A stretch of 27,647 nucleotides of DNA from Porogramme epimiltina (GCA_900155495.1 FTLJ01000905.1:1-27647), one strand, 5' to 3'; counted from the first letter of the stretch, positions 1 to 11,033 are shown. Notes: a model not told the origin generated them from the letters alone. Translations and numbers: made by a program.

Positions 1-114
1 GGCAAACGCTACCATCCCTCTTCTCGTGGGCCCGGAGTTGTGTAAAAGAGCCCGCCCCGCCCCCCGCCAGTCCAGCCCCCGCCAGAGCCAGCGACCGCGA
101 CGCGCCCCACAGCG

Positions 115-2729
115 ATGGCCGGACGGTCCGCGCATGTCCGGCGCAAGTCGACCGACCTCCGCGTCCCGGACCGGATCTTGCGGCGGTCGCGATCGCAGGA
201 GCCGCCAGACGCCGCCTCCCGCTGGCCGCCCTCCGCGTCCCCCGCTCACCTCGACGGCTTCCTCCACCCCGACCTCGACGTCCCCCGCCGCGCACCCTCG
301 CCCTCCCCCGCCATCCACGCCCATCTCGACAGCACCCCCGCCTCCCACCTCGCCTCCCGCCTCGCGTTCCTAGGCGACATGCTCCCCGCCGGCCTCCATC
401 CGGGCGGCCACGGCCACTCGCCCTCGCCGTCCACCTCGTCCACCGTCGTCCCCTCCATCTCCCAGCGCTCTGCTACAACTCCCATCCCCTCCTCTCTCCT
501 CCCTGCCCGCAGCCACTCGCGCGGTGACTCTGGCCTCCCTCTCTCGCGCGATGGCGCACACTCCCCTGTTCCAGGTTCCAACGGAGGGCCTCCCAATCAG
601 CCCATCAAGAGCCATACTTCCCCCTCCAAGGTGTGTTCTTTCGTTCTTTCTCGGGCGTGCGGCGGTGAGGGCAGAGATCAGGTCTTCCCAGGGTCGGTGT
701 CGTCCTCGAGCTGGATATATGCATATATCAGGCTGCACCGCTATCATCCCGCCCTGTGTCCATCACAGCGGCGGGTTCGGTCTTGATCCCTTGAACCCGG
801 GCGACGCCAGCTTTGCGCCTTCTGCGGTGTCGCGAGTCGCTGCTTCTCTGGGCAAACGCAGTTCCCCGAAGCCTCGCCCAATGCTGCGCGTTCCCGCCGT
901 CTGTGGGAGCAGTGAGCACCACGACCACCGTTGCGCCCGCGCCCCACTCCACGACGCTCAATCTCCGTCCTGATCTCCCCCATCGCGCCCCTGCCCCTTC
1001 CCTCGGCCGTGTACTGCGTGGCAAGCATCGCTGACAAGTCTGAGACAGCCGTCCTCCACGCGCACTTATGATGCTAAGCTCGTCTCCCGCGAGATGCACC
1101 GCCTGGGCAACCTCGCACACCTCCCCTCCATCGCCCCCTCCCTCTCTGCCGCCGCGTCCTCCACCATCGCCCTCGCCATGCCCGCCGCCTCCACCCCCAA
1201 CCTCGCCGCGACTCTCGCAAACGAGGGCCCCTGGCAGTCCATCCACGTCCTCGTCCTCCCGCTCTTCAACGGCGAGCCCATCCGGATGCCCATGTGAGTC
1301 CGTGTAGTCGCATTGCGTTGAGTTGTGCTCATCCCCGTCGCGCAGCGAGGACCTCAACCAGCTCGTCAGACGGCACCTCTCCACCGTAGTCTCCGCCGCA
1401 CCGGGCAAGGCTCTCGGCACGCTCGAGCACGATATTGCCGAACTCGTCGCTAGCGGCATGGTCACTCTCAATGCAAGGCTAAACGGAGTCGACGACAGCA
1501 CCCTCATCCCGCGGATCGTCGAGCTCTGGTCCTTCTTCTGGACCCAAGTCCTTCCCTATCTCGAGGGCGTGAGTCTCTCCCCAATTCCTCTGTCGCCGCT
1601 CGTCTGACCCGCAACAGGCCCTCCTCCCACTGCAAACCGACCCGATCCTCTCCTCCCTCTCCCGCGCCCCGAAAGCACACCGCCCGTCTGATGCAGCGGG
1701 GGGCCAGAACGGCAAGGGCTCAAGTGCGCTTCTCCAGACCGGTGGCACGCAGCTCGACGTCCGCGCGCTCGCCCTCGTCGCCTTCCGCGACCGGATCGTT
1801 CTCCCCCTCTACCCACGCCTCTACGCTCGTCTCACGAACCACAAAGACGCGCCCCCACCAGAGCTCGAGTCGCATCAAGCTCGGCTCCAACAGATGTTCG
1901 TCAATTTCCCTCTTTCCCTTCCTCTCCCATACTTAGTAACCCGCCCGCAGGCTCCTCGTCCTCGTTTCCCAGCGTCCGCGGCACACGGCACTTTCCCTCA
2001 CGCTCCCACCACCGGCCTCGCACGGAGAGACCGCCATGACGCGCCTCCTCCGTGCGCTCCACGCGCCCCTCGCAGCGCCGCGCCACCCACGCCCGCCCAC
2101 CGCCGGCGCAGGCGCGCCCTCCTTCCTCAGCGCGGGGCTCCCACGCGACCGCCGCGGACGCATCGCGCAGAAGCACAAGTCCGGCGCGCCCGCGCGCTCG
2201 TACTACTACTCTGGCTGGGGCGGCGGCGTCGGCGCGGGTGGCGGGTACGGGAACGGGGGATATGCAAACGGGCGCGCGGCGCGGGACGCGGAGTGGGACG
2301 AGGCGGAGGCAGACACGCCCCGCGGGGGCGTGACGTTCGCGGTGGACGCCGGGCGGGAGAGGGACAAGGAGTTCCTCGAGAGCCTCAGGTACGTAGCGCG
2401 TCGTCTCTGTCCCCCCTGCCAGTGCTGACCGTCGATGCAGGAGCCCGGACCCCGAGAACACGGAGCGGATGACGTTCGGCGGGTGGGTGCCGCTGAGCAC
2501 TCCGAAAGGGGACGAGCACGAGGAGGAGGATGAAGACGAGTATGGGGACGAGGACGAGCAGAAAATGCAGAACATGGGCTGGGACAAAGCGCAGGTGCGT
2601 GCTCTTCGCCAGCGGGGTTGCACTGGCTGACTGTATGCACCCGTGTAGGCGATGGTCGAGCGCATGGTCCAGGTTCCTGGAGACGAGCCGCGACGCCGTG
2701 CTCCGCCGATTGAGGGTTACAAGGTGTGA
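115..2729 (+). CDS. HbrB/Bit61-type TORC2 subunit (PRR5/Protor family)
   Basis: This gene encodes a fungal member of the HbrB family, accessory subunits of target-of-rapamycin complex 2, which acts at the plasma membrane in actin, cell-wall and growth signalling. Seven exons join in phase: 115-630, 1049-1293, 1346-1568, 1618-1895, 1951-2388, 2441-2594 and 2649-2729, giving about 644 residues. The first ~175 residues are Ser/Pro-rich and probably disordered. The HbrB core spans roughly residues 185-450 and contains LVLPLFNGEPIRMPIEDLN, PYLEGALLPLQTDPIL and ALVAFRDRIVLPLYPRL, which I recognise from this family. The C-terminal third has a Gly/Tyr-rich stretch, an acidic run (EEEDEDEYGDEDEQ) and ends IEGYKV. 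The ATG at 115 is the first in the open frame. The first intron (418 nt) is far longer than the others, so an extra 5' exon could be missed. The gene converges on the monooxygenase at 3106. Confidence 0.88.
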
Positions 2730-3105
2730 AAGCCTTGCTCCCAGACGCGTGAGGTTTCTTGCATCTCTTTATTCCGTGTTTATTGCTGTCGCACGTGTTG
2801 TATCATACATTCTGCCATCAACTTCTTGTACTGTAATGGAATGCTCAGAATCCCATACACTTGTCTTATGGGGGGCCTCGGCTTCTTCGAACGTCCAATG
2901 GCGTCGTCGTCGAATCATGACAGAGCGTTCCTCGCCCGCGAAGAATATCCAGATCCATAAACCCTAAAAGTACACTCCTCCTAATACATATACAAGAGCA
3001 CAGCAGCAGATGGTGAAGAACATACGTAGCAATGTGTGATGTAAGCATGCAACAATACTTTTCAATGCGGCCATATCCATTGGCAACAACCTTAAATCCC
3101 TGTGA

Positions 3106-5090
3106 TTAATGTTGCTCCTCCTTGAGCTCGAACTCGAGCTGTCCGGGGCTAAACTTGCGCTCGGCACGCTCGGCCGGCAACCCCCACCTCATCCACCAGT
3201 TGTCCGCCTCGTCTTCAGCATCGTACGCAAAGATGCCCTCAATCGCCTGTAAGAACATAAGCTTCCACCTCTCCCAAACGCGACGAACCACCAACCTGGA
3301 TCATCTCCTCGCTCGTCGGCGCCTTCCCATCCAGGCCCAGCCCCGCGATCCCCCGCTCCGCGCGCTCCCTTAGCGCGCGGTCGTGCGCCTCCGCGATACC
3401 GGGCGGGAGCGCGACCGCAAAGATGTTCCCCAGGCTCGCGCGGACGACGTGCTGCACGCGCGCCGCGCGCACCTCCTGCACCGCGCTGAGGAACGCGTCG
3501 ATCTGCGTGCGCGAGTGGAGGTGCGCGAAGATGCGCCCGAGCACCGCGCCGTCGCCCGCGGCCATGCTCATCGCGTACAGCGAGCCGACCTGCGTGCGAG
3601 GGGGGCGCGTAAGCGCGGGAACTAGGAACGGAGGGGCGCGGGGACGTACGGGTATGGGATGTGCGGCTTCGCCGATCGCGAGGACGCGCCCTGCGGGGTG
3701 GACCCAGTCCTCAAGGAAAGGACGCTCGATCATAGGTATGCAGATGACCGTCTGCGCCTCCTCCGCGAGCTGCACGAGCCTGGGCGCGCGTCAGACAAGC
3801 AAACAGGCAGCGCATTGTAGCGCGAGCGAGACTGCGCACCTCTGGTCGCATCCTTGTAGCCACTTGAGGACCTCGTGTTTGTCCGAGGAGACCACGGTGG
3901 TGTCGGTGTCCTCGCGCGCGACGTACACGAAGAGCGTGAAGATGGGCGCGCCAGTGCCCGGCTCTTGCTGCGCGCCGTTAGCCAACGTTCACTTGTGCGC
4001 GGGGCGGCGGGACGTACCACAGGCCACCCGAGTGCGCCGTAGGTCGGCCCGAACCACGTGAAAACTTTACCCTGCGGTGCGCGCGAGAACCTGTGAGCAA
4101 GCGGGACGAGTGGCGTCAGGGAGACTCACCGTCTGCCTTAGCTGGGCCAACAGCTCCTTGTCTTTCAGCCTATTCAGCGCAGCCTCTGGAAGAAGCACAC
4201 TTGCTCTCTCCATCAGTCTCCGGCACAGCGTGGAAGCTAAAAGGGACTCACTTGAAAAGCTGCATCCCAAGCGGCCGCTCCGTAGCTTCCTGGCCGAGAG
4301 CGTCGAGCATGACCCTCCGGATATGGTGGGGCGGTATATGGCACCCATCGCCACCGATGACGACGTCCGCGGACACCACCTCGCCCGACGCGAGGGTGAC
4401 GCTGGGTCGCTCGCGGTCTGGGTGCACGCTGACGACATGGCACCCGCCGCGCAGAACCGCGCCATGCTCCGCTGCCGATTCCGCGAGTATGCGGCGGAGG
4501 TCCGAGTACTGTACCCTTGGTCAGAGAGCGTTGTACGAGCAAGGTGAAGAGAACGCACGTGGAGGAGAAGGATATCGCCGCCGGTCTCTTCGAGGACGCC
4601 CTCTTCCCACTCGTACGAGCCTACGACGGAACCCGAGTCGTCTGCACGCGCGCAGCTTGGTCAGTCCATTTATCCTGCATCATCCCTCCCACGCGCCTGG
4701 AAGGGGGACACACATTGAGCGAAGAGGACGCCCTTGGACTTGACGGCGCACTGACGGAGGCGTTGCTCCATGCCCCAGCGATAGAACATCTTGGACGCGT
4801 TCGGCGCAACACGGCAGCCCGCACCCATCGGGGTCTCCAAGCGCGGGCAGCCATCATGAGCGCCTGTGTGGAGCGGCAGGCGAAGCGAGGCGGGAGCGCA
4901 CCTCTGCGAAAGAGTCCATGAGCTCGAGCACCGTCACCTTGTGGCCGACGCGGGCGAGGGCGATGGCGGCGGTGAGGCCCGAGATCGCTCCGCCCACGAT
5001 CACGAACTCGATCGGGAGGAAGTCTGGGGCGCGCTGCACGCGTGCAGTTGATGAGTGGGGCAAGGTACCAAGAGCGAAAGTACATACCAT
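3106..5090 (-). CDS. FAD-dependent monooxygenase, copy A (salicylate-hydroxylase-like)
   Basis: A group A flavoprotein monooxygenase would use FAD and NAD(P)H to hydroxylate an aromatic or similar substrate; the substrate is unknown. Eleven exons join in phase to about 472 residues, the usual family length: 5088-5090, 4902-5033, 4714-4834, 4559-4641, 4252-4508, 4130-4205, 4018-4071, 3840-3967, 3650-3779, 3296-3589 and 3106-3246. The Rossmann motif IEFVIVGGAISGLTAAIAL lies at about residues 10-28. ADVVIGGDG is the DG-motif region. IGEAAHP at about 320-326 is the second FAD motif, with Glu where most relatives have Asp (GDAAHP). The C-terminal FAYDAEDEADNWWMRWG also occurs in the neighbouring copy. 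The first coding exon is inferred to be the ATG alone, followed by gtatgt. The intron 2 acceptor (after 4835) follows an unusual cttggag, chosen because it restores the frame and aligns with copy B. No signal peptide or membrane segment is seen. Confidence 0.85.
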
Positions 5091-6338
5091 GATGTCTTCT
5101 AATCCACGCTCACTGCGGATGCAAGGCAAGGCTAGAGAGGCGGGCGAGGGCGCACTGGTGGCGGAGGAGGAGAAAGGAGAGAACGAGGGTGGCACGACGA
5201 TGCCCGCCCGCGCCATTCATCGACCCTCGTCGGCCTCCCCACTGCCTAGACGGGCCCTGTTCGCGCGCACGCATTGGCTGCGCTCTTCAATAAGGGTCGC
5301 TCTCGCTAACCGTCCCGCCGGCCCCAGCTGACCCCCTTCTTTCCCATCCCCTGGCACACTGCTGCCTCTTTCCCTCTCCCCGCATACAGCGCTCTCCATC
5401 AGCTGCGCCCCTTTCCCACTTTCCCTCCGCACATTTTCTCTCGTCTGCCTTCTCCCGCATTCCAGCCAACGTCTTTCTTACCTCCTCGTCGCGGGAGCAT
5501 CTAAAGCCTCCGGTCTCCGCGCCGGCCGCTGCGAAAAACCTCCATTCTTCAACGCGGAGCCAGACAGAACCAGCCCACCTCACACCAACGCTGGCCTAGC
5601 TCTGACATCGGCTCATCATGCCAGGCACGCCAGGACCGCCAATCGGGTCCTTCTTCTCTCCAATCCGCTATCCTCGACAGCTGGAATCTCCCGGGGAATG
5701 ATCCAGATAAGAGTCCCAAATCCAGAATTTGAGCGGCCAGCGCCCCGCGTGTGAGTCCTCCATCTCCCGGACCGTGATCTGCACGTCATCATAAGCCAGA
5801 AGTCATGTTTTTGGAATGAAGTATAACACGAACTTACTTCGCATGCTACCGGGACAGTTGTAGGACGTCTCACGACACCCGATTCCTTCCCACAGCATCC
5901 TTTAGACCTTGGCCCGCGGGAGCAATGCAAGGTCATGGGTGTCTGTGAAACAACAAAAGCCTCAACACAAGCTGTCAGTACTCCGGACTACTACAAATTC
6001 GTCAGTCTACAAATTGCCAACATTTAGACTACACCGCCAACTCACCGGCACTCTGCCGCTTCGTACCCGCCCGCGGCATCGTCTTGTCTTCGAATCTTCG
6101 CCCCGATCTTTGGTTCCGGCATGCCACGCATGGTAACCCGCCGCGCGATATTCGACAACATGTACAAACCGTGCCGCGAACCGTGTCCATACACACGCGG
6201 GCAAACCACGCCCGAGATCATCCACCGCAGCCCGCGTAAGGCCACCAGTCAATCGCACAACGTCCGAGGTATACATCCTACCGTACAACATCCCCGGTCC
6301 TCGCAGAGCAAAATACACAATAGACGTACACACCTCGC
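5091..6338. other. Intergenic spacer between the two monooxygenases
   Basis: The spacer of about 1.25 kb holds the promoter of copy A (just right of 5090) and the 3' end of copy B (just left of 6339). Short open frames here show no motif I recognise and no splice pattern that extends them. Pyrimidine-rich stretches around 5330-5480 on the + strand would be purine-rich upstream DNA for copy A. I see no RNA gene and no mobile element. Confidence 0.5.
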
Positions 6339-8301
6339 TCATTCCGAGTCCTCCTTCTGCGCCTCCTCCACATGTACCGCCAGCGTGCTCGACAGATTCC
6401 ACCGGCCCATCCGCTCCTGCATCACCCCCCACTCGACCCACCACCCGTCCGCCTCGTCTTCCGGATCGTACGCGAATACGCTCTCCACCATCTCCCTCAT
6501 TTCCTCTGCCGGCCCCCGAGCGCCACAGCCCGAGAGCCGCTGGAGCCCGCGCTCCGCCTGCGCGCGCGCGTCCGCCCCGCGCGCCGCAGCGACGCCCGGC
6601 GGCAGCGCGACCGCGAGCACGTTTCCTGCCGCCGCGGTTGCGACCTGCTCCACGCGCCCTTGCCGGATCTCCTGCACTGCGGATAGGAAAGAGTTTATCT
6701 GCTCTCGTGAGTGCAGGTGCGCGAACACCCGCCCCAGCACTGCCGCATCGCCCGTCGCCATCCCCGTCGAGTACGTCGAGTTGCTCTGCGACCTTGCATT
6801 AGGGTGCGGTACCTACGTGGAGGGGGGATAATGGGGACGTACAGACATGGGGTGCGCGGCCTCGCCGATGCACAGCAGACGGCCGTCCGGGTGCACCCAC
6901 TCCTCTAGCGACGGCCTCTCCACCATCGGCACGCACGTAATGCGCGACGCGTGGATCGCGAGTTCCTTCAACCTATCCCCCTGTCAGCTGCATACACCAC
7001 TTGCACGCACACAGACTTCGCACCTAGGATCCGCGTTCTTTAGCGCCTTGACGAGGTCCTCGTTGGGCACACGGAACGCACCACTCGCCGCGTCGCGCCG
7101 GGGCACATACACTAGCAGCGTGAACACGTCCTCCTCTCCTTCATCGGGCACCTTCTGCGGGATCGGTCTCTACACGTTCCGAGCGGCAAAGGGGAGGACT
7201 TACAATGGGGTACGCCATCGCGCCGTAGTCCGGCCCTATCCACATGAACACCTTCCCCTGGCGGATCGACGTCAGCACACGCGCCAACAAAGAACGCTGG
7301 ATGGAGAACGCACATGCGATCGCAGCTCCGCCATCAGTTTCTTGTCCTGCGGTCTCGTCATCGCGCTCTCGGGCACGATCGCGCTGCCCGTCCCGCCCCC
7401 GTCAACGCCGGTCCCCATACAAAGAAAGAAGACGCGCGCGCACGCACTTGAAAAACTGCAACCCCGTCGGGACGTGGGTGTCCTCCTGCTCGATTGCCTC
7501 CATGACCGCCGGCCGACACCGGAACCCGTCGAGCATGAGCCCGTCCGCGCCGATGAGGACGTCCGCCGCGAGCGTCTCGCCCGACTCGAGCGTCACCGTC
7601 GGCTTCTCGTGATCGGGCTTCACGGACTCAACGCGCGCGGTGAGGAACCGTGCGCCGTGCTCCTTGGCCGATTCGGCGAGGATCCGTCGAAGCGTACCGT
7701 GCTGCGGGGGCACACTGCGTTAGCGCCGCGCGTTGCGGGGAAGGATAGCGAACGCGCACGCACATGACAGTGGAGGAAGTCGCCCCCGGTCTCCTCGAGC
7801 ACGCCGTCCTCCCACTCGTGCGAGCCGACGACGGACCCCGAGTCATCTGCAAAAGGACGTCAACGCGATGCAAACCGCGCGAAAGGGGGCTCACGTACAT
7901 GCCGCGAACATTGTGCCCTGGGACTTGATCGCGGTCTTCCGCAGACGCTGCTCCATCCCCCATCTGTAGTACACCTTGGTCGAATTGGGCGGTAACCGGA
8001 TGCCCGCGTCGTAATCTGTCTACCCGCCCGCCCGTAATTAGCACAGCGCGAGGGCGCGCGTAGACAGGAGAAGGGTAGACGCACAGGCTTGAACGGGTCA
8101 TTCCAGTCGATCACAGTCACCTGGTGCCCGACGCGCGTCAGCGCGATCGCGGCGGAGAGGCCTGCTATGGAGCCCCCAATCACGAGGAACTCGATCGGAA
8201 GGAAGTCTGGCGTGCGCTGCGGGTCGCGCGGAGGGGTGGGGGTGGTAGCCTCAGTCAGTCCCGATCGCGCGCGACGCGATAGATGGAAGGGGGCGCACCA
8301 T
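6339..8301 (-). CDS. FAD-dependent monooxygenase, copy B (tandem paralogue)
   Basis: This is a second group A FAD monooxygenase in the same orientation as the copy at 3106-5090 and clearly related to it. Ten exons join in phase to about 474 residues: 8299-8301, 8085-8216, 7899-8019, 7764-7846, 7448-7701, 7314-7383, 7204-7257, 7024-7154, 6843-6972 and 6339-6785. The FAD-binding start IEFLVIGGSIAGLSAAIAL, the GIRLPPNSTK segment, LIGADG and CIGEAAHPM (about residues 317-325) are visible. Exons 2, 3, 4, 7 and 9 have exactly the same lengths as in copy A (132, 121, 83, 54 and 130 nt). The last intron of copy A is absent here, so the final exon is one 447-nt block ending EEAQKEDSE. The start is the ATG immediately followed by gtgcgc, mirroring copy A. 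The substrate is unknown. Tandem duplication followed by divergence is the simple explanation. Confidence 0.85.
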
Positions 8302-9151
8302 GTTTAGGTGGATATTCGGGTGCGCACAGACGAGTATGCGTAGATAGGGACGCGTCTAGGCACGAGCAGTCGTAATGTCGTTATCCAGCAAGAGAGAACG
8401 CAAAGCAATCGAGGAAAACAAAACAAGTCGACACAGAGCGAGTGCGGGTGTAGAGAGTGGGGGGAGGGAGAGGAGCAGGAAGAGGTGCGGGACCCCCTCC
8501 CACCAAGGATAATATAAAAGAAGGAACAGGGTGCCTTCAAGAATGGCTAGCACCCGCCACGGCGCGCGGCAGCGTGCATCTCCTCCCGCCCCGATCTCGC
8601 CTCCCCGCGGCGGGATCATCGCAGGGCAGGATCCAGATCGATCGGGGTGCGCGCCCGCCGCGCCGCCCTCGCCGCCCTCCTCATCCGATCTCCCGCCCGC
8701 CTCCCGCCCAATCAGGCAGTGCTCCCCTCCCGGCCCGCGCGAGCCCGCGCCCGTCGTCACCGCGGCGGACGGTGCTCGATGTTCGCCGGTGCGCCCTGTG
8801 GCGCCCCTCGCCCAGTGGCCCACCGCCGCCGGGGCCCAGGGCGGGCCCGTGGCACGTACGTACCCGCGGTCCCAGCGCGATCGCCCTCCCGGATATCTAC
8901 CGGCCGCCCACGTCAAAGTCTGTGTTCTGGTCGCGCGGATTTGGCTTTTCGAGTGAGGGCGCGTCTGGGCGCGATGCGATGGTGCGCGACGGTGCATCAG
9001 GCCTCAGGCCCCGCTCAGCTGCATCACCACGACTTTGCGCTGCGTATATACCCATAATCAGCGCAATCAGCCCCGCGTCATGTATTCACCGCCCACCTTG
9101 CATGTTTTGCCAGTGGAGCTGCGTCAACTTAGCAAGGGCGGTGAGTAGATA
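8302..9151. other. GC-rich region upstream of monooxygenase B, no supported gene
   Basis: The first few hundred bases must include the promoter of copy B on the minus strand. On the plus strand a TATAAAAG element sits at 8513-8520. It is followed at 8543 by an ATG opening a Pro/Ala/Arg-rich frame to 8956. That composition is what random GC-rich DNA gives, and I recognise no domain in it, so I do not call it a gene. An untranslated transcript is possible. Confidence 0.35.
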
Positions 9152-9505
9152 GTGGGCGATAGCTCACCTGGCGGTGTTCCAAACGTTCAAGGTTTTCCGC
9201 TTAGATCGGCGATAGAGGCTAGTTACAGCCGGCACACCATCTATGACTTGAACGGCATCGCATCGACGCCTCCGAGAACACGTGGGGAGGTCTTAGACCA
9301 GGATGTTGTTGGAACATCGGACGGGTGCACCTTGCAGTCCGCAGGCCTGATGTTCGCGAAGTGGGAAAGTCTGCTTGGAAAGTTGCTGCAGAACAAGAAT
9401 CACCGCGCCGTATTTGGATATACACTTTCACTCGTTCTCGCCTGGGCTATCTTCAGCGGCCCCATGCGTTCGCTCGAGATGCTGCGGTGTGCGACGATCC
9501 TGTAA
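9152..9505 (+). CDS. Possible hypothetical protein, 117 aa
   Basis: This open frame runs from an ATG to a stop without introns and has less biased composition than its surroundings. The N-terminal half is polar. The C-terminal half includes KWESLLGKLLQNKNHRAVF followed by one hydrophobic segment, GYTLSLVLAWAIFSGPM. That pattern would suit a small single-pass membrane protein or a fragment of a larger one. I recognise no family. No splice sites clearly extend it. It could be a chance frame or the remains of a decayed gene in this gene-poor interval. Confidence 0.2.
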   Translation: MGDSSPGGVPNVQGFPLRSAIEASYSRHTIYDLNGIASTPPRTRGEVLDQDVVGTSDGCTLQSAGLMFAKWESLLGKLLQNKNHRAVFGYTLSLVLAWAIFSGPMRSLEMLRCATIL

Positions 9506-9722
9506 AAGCGGGTGAGCACAGTTCACATTATCGCGTGCACTGAGAACAGCGCAGCTCTAACGACGAACGGAAACGCATTCCGACGACATACCTCCGCCCA
9601 AGAGCCGCCTTCGATCCCCGACATTTCCATGTTGATAAGTCTTCTTACTCAACACAACGGCACACCCGGAGACCGCCTTCTCGCTCCTGCACTCCACCGC
9701 TAAGCACAACTTCACATTTCGC

Positions 9723-9902
9723 GGTGGCGCGCCACCATCAGAAGTCATTGAGTCCGCTGGTCATCGCAGTGCGCCGCCCGCCCTGCGCGGGCCCCGACGC
9801 CCAACAGGCCGGGCCGCTTGCCTCTCTGGGTAAGCCCGGCGGAAGAACGGTTGTAGTCCGGGCCCTCCGCGGCGCGTTCAATCGAGGGTGCCCGCGGAGG
9901 GC
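9723..9902 (+). ncRNA. Candidate structured non-coding RNA (strand uncertain)
   Basis: Four inverted repeats lie in 180 bp. A perfect 14-bp palindrome is at 9723-9736. GCCCGC at 9776-9781 pairs with 9787-9792. CCGGGC at 9809-9814 pairs with GCCCGG at 9834-9839, and the stem continues inward with CTTGCC against GGGTAAG. GCCCTCCGCGG at 9862-9872 pairs perfectly over 11 bp with 9892-9902. No convincing protein is encoded. The sequence lacks the hallmarks I know for tRNA, 5S, spliceosomal U RNAs or SRP RNA (no GGAAACGGAGCAG-type loop), and I could not confirm RNase P or MRP. High GC content raises the chance level of such hairpins, so this is a candidate only. Because inverted repeats fold on either strand, the + strand is arbitrary. 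Confidence 0.25.
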
Positions 9903-11033
9903 GCCCGATGCGACGAGCAGGGGCAGGGGCGGAGAAGCGTCGCGGGAAGGACTGAGACATGGTCTGCGACGGCGAGCGTGGCGAAGTTGGTGGTGGGGAA
10001 GCAAGATCGTGCAGCCTCCCGAGTCCCTAGAACCCCGCCCTGACATGGGCTAGAGTCACGTGGGCGTATTCTCCCGCAAGCTCTCGGTCGGCTTAATCCT
10101 ACTTCGCGCCCGTCATACCGCTGCGAATGCCATGCTCACAGAAGCAAGCCCGCAAACAAGTACCAGAGTATCCGGGAGAGTGAATGTATGAGGCGGATCA
10201 GTTGTTACAGAGAACATCAACGTAAAGAGCAGGCCCCGTTATGAACGCATTACTCGTAAGGTATGCCCAGCACAGACTCGACGACGTTGTCACACAGTGA
10301 CCCATCACGTGCCGCGGGCTAACGGAAATGTTATCTCTCCGGCGCTCAACTCGGTCATCTCGGAGTAGCAGATGGGGGTCGTGAATCTTACAAAGATATG
10401 AAGTAGAGGGAGTACAGCCCACTGTACTAGATCTGTGACTGCAGCAGGAGCAACTTGACGGACATAATGTACTGGAATGGATTCAGAACAAGCTTCTGTG
10501 CACGTACTTCGAAGGCATAAGAGTCTAGCTATACATTATAGCCTCTTCAGTGCAGATTCAGACAAGCTTGAGGACTATTTAAAGTATATAGAGTTCACGC
10601 CCACCGACTTTATCCTCTTTGATGATACGCAAGGCCATAATTTCCCCCATGAGATGTATACTGCCCTCACGAGTCCCTCTGGTCACATGATCGTACCACT
10701 TCTGCGCGTCGGGGTAATCCAAAATATGGCCCTTTGACGCCCGGTCTTCAGGGACCAAAACTTGAATGGAAATTTATCGAGGGGGAAATTGGAGAATCAG
10801 CTCAACGGATAATACGGGAAAACAATGCATCTAGTGATTCTCTTGAGCAAAAGTGGCGAATATGGGGTGTGGTAGTTCGCATTCAATTTTCATCGCTGCT
10901 GCCCGCCAAAGCGTGACGAAGAAGATCACGTGACGTCGTCGAGTCTGTGCTGGGCATACCTTACACCATGACTCCGCCAAGAGATACAAGTACATCTTCG
11001 GAGGACAACGGGAGACCGCGTAAGGACATATAC
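9903..11033. other. Gap with no supported gene; one short low-GC frame
   Basis: The interval is lower in GC from about 10,130 on. A plus-strand frame at 10477-10737 encodes 86 residues (HYSLFSADSDKLEDYLKYIE, then FTPTDFILFDDTQG). It has normal-looking composition but no recognisable family and no evident splice partner, so it could be a gene fragment. A CACGTG (10927-10932) overlapping TGACGTCG (10931-10938) lies about 100 bp beyond the stop of the Con-6 gene. I see no terminal repeats that would mark a transposon. Confidence 0.3.

Noticed and set aside
728..1507. 259-codon open frame on the minus strand
   Set aside because: It is a Gly/Arg/Glu-rich antisense shadow of the TORC2 subunit gene, whose exons on the plus strand give a recognised protein.
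9776..10160. RNase P or MRP RNA (GAAGTC at about 9741 and ACAGAAGC at about 10139)
   Set aside because: The two short matches are about 400 bp apart with no recognisable intervening conserved regions, so the match is too weak to call.
10477..10737. 86-residue plus-strand frame as a real gene
   Set aside because: No family, no splice partner and no promoter element were seen; kept only as a note in the gap entry.
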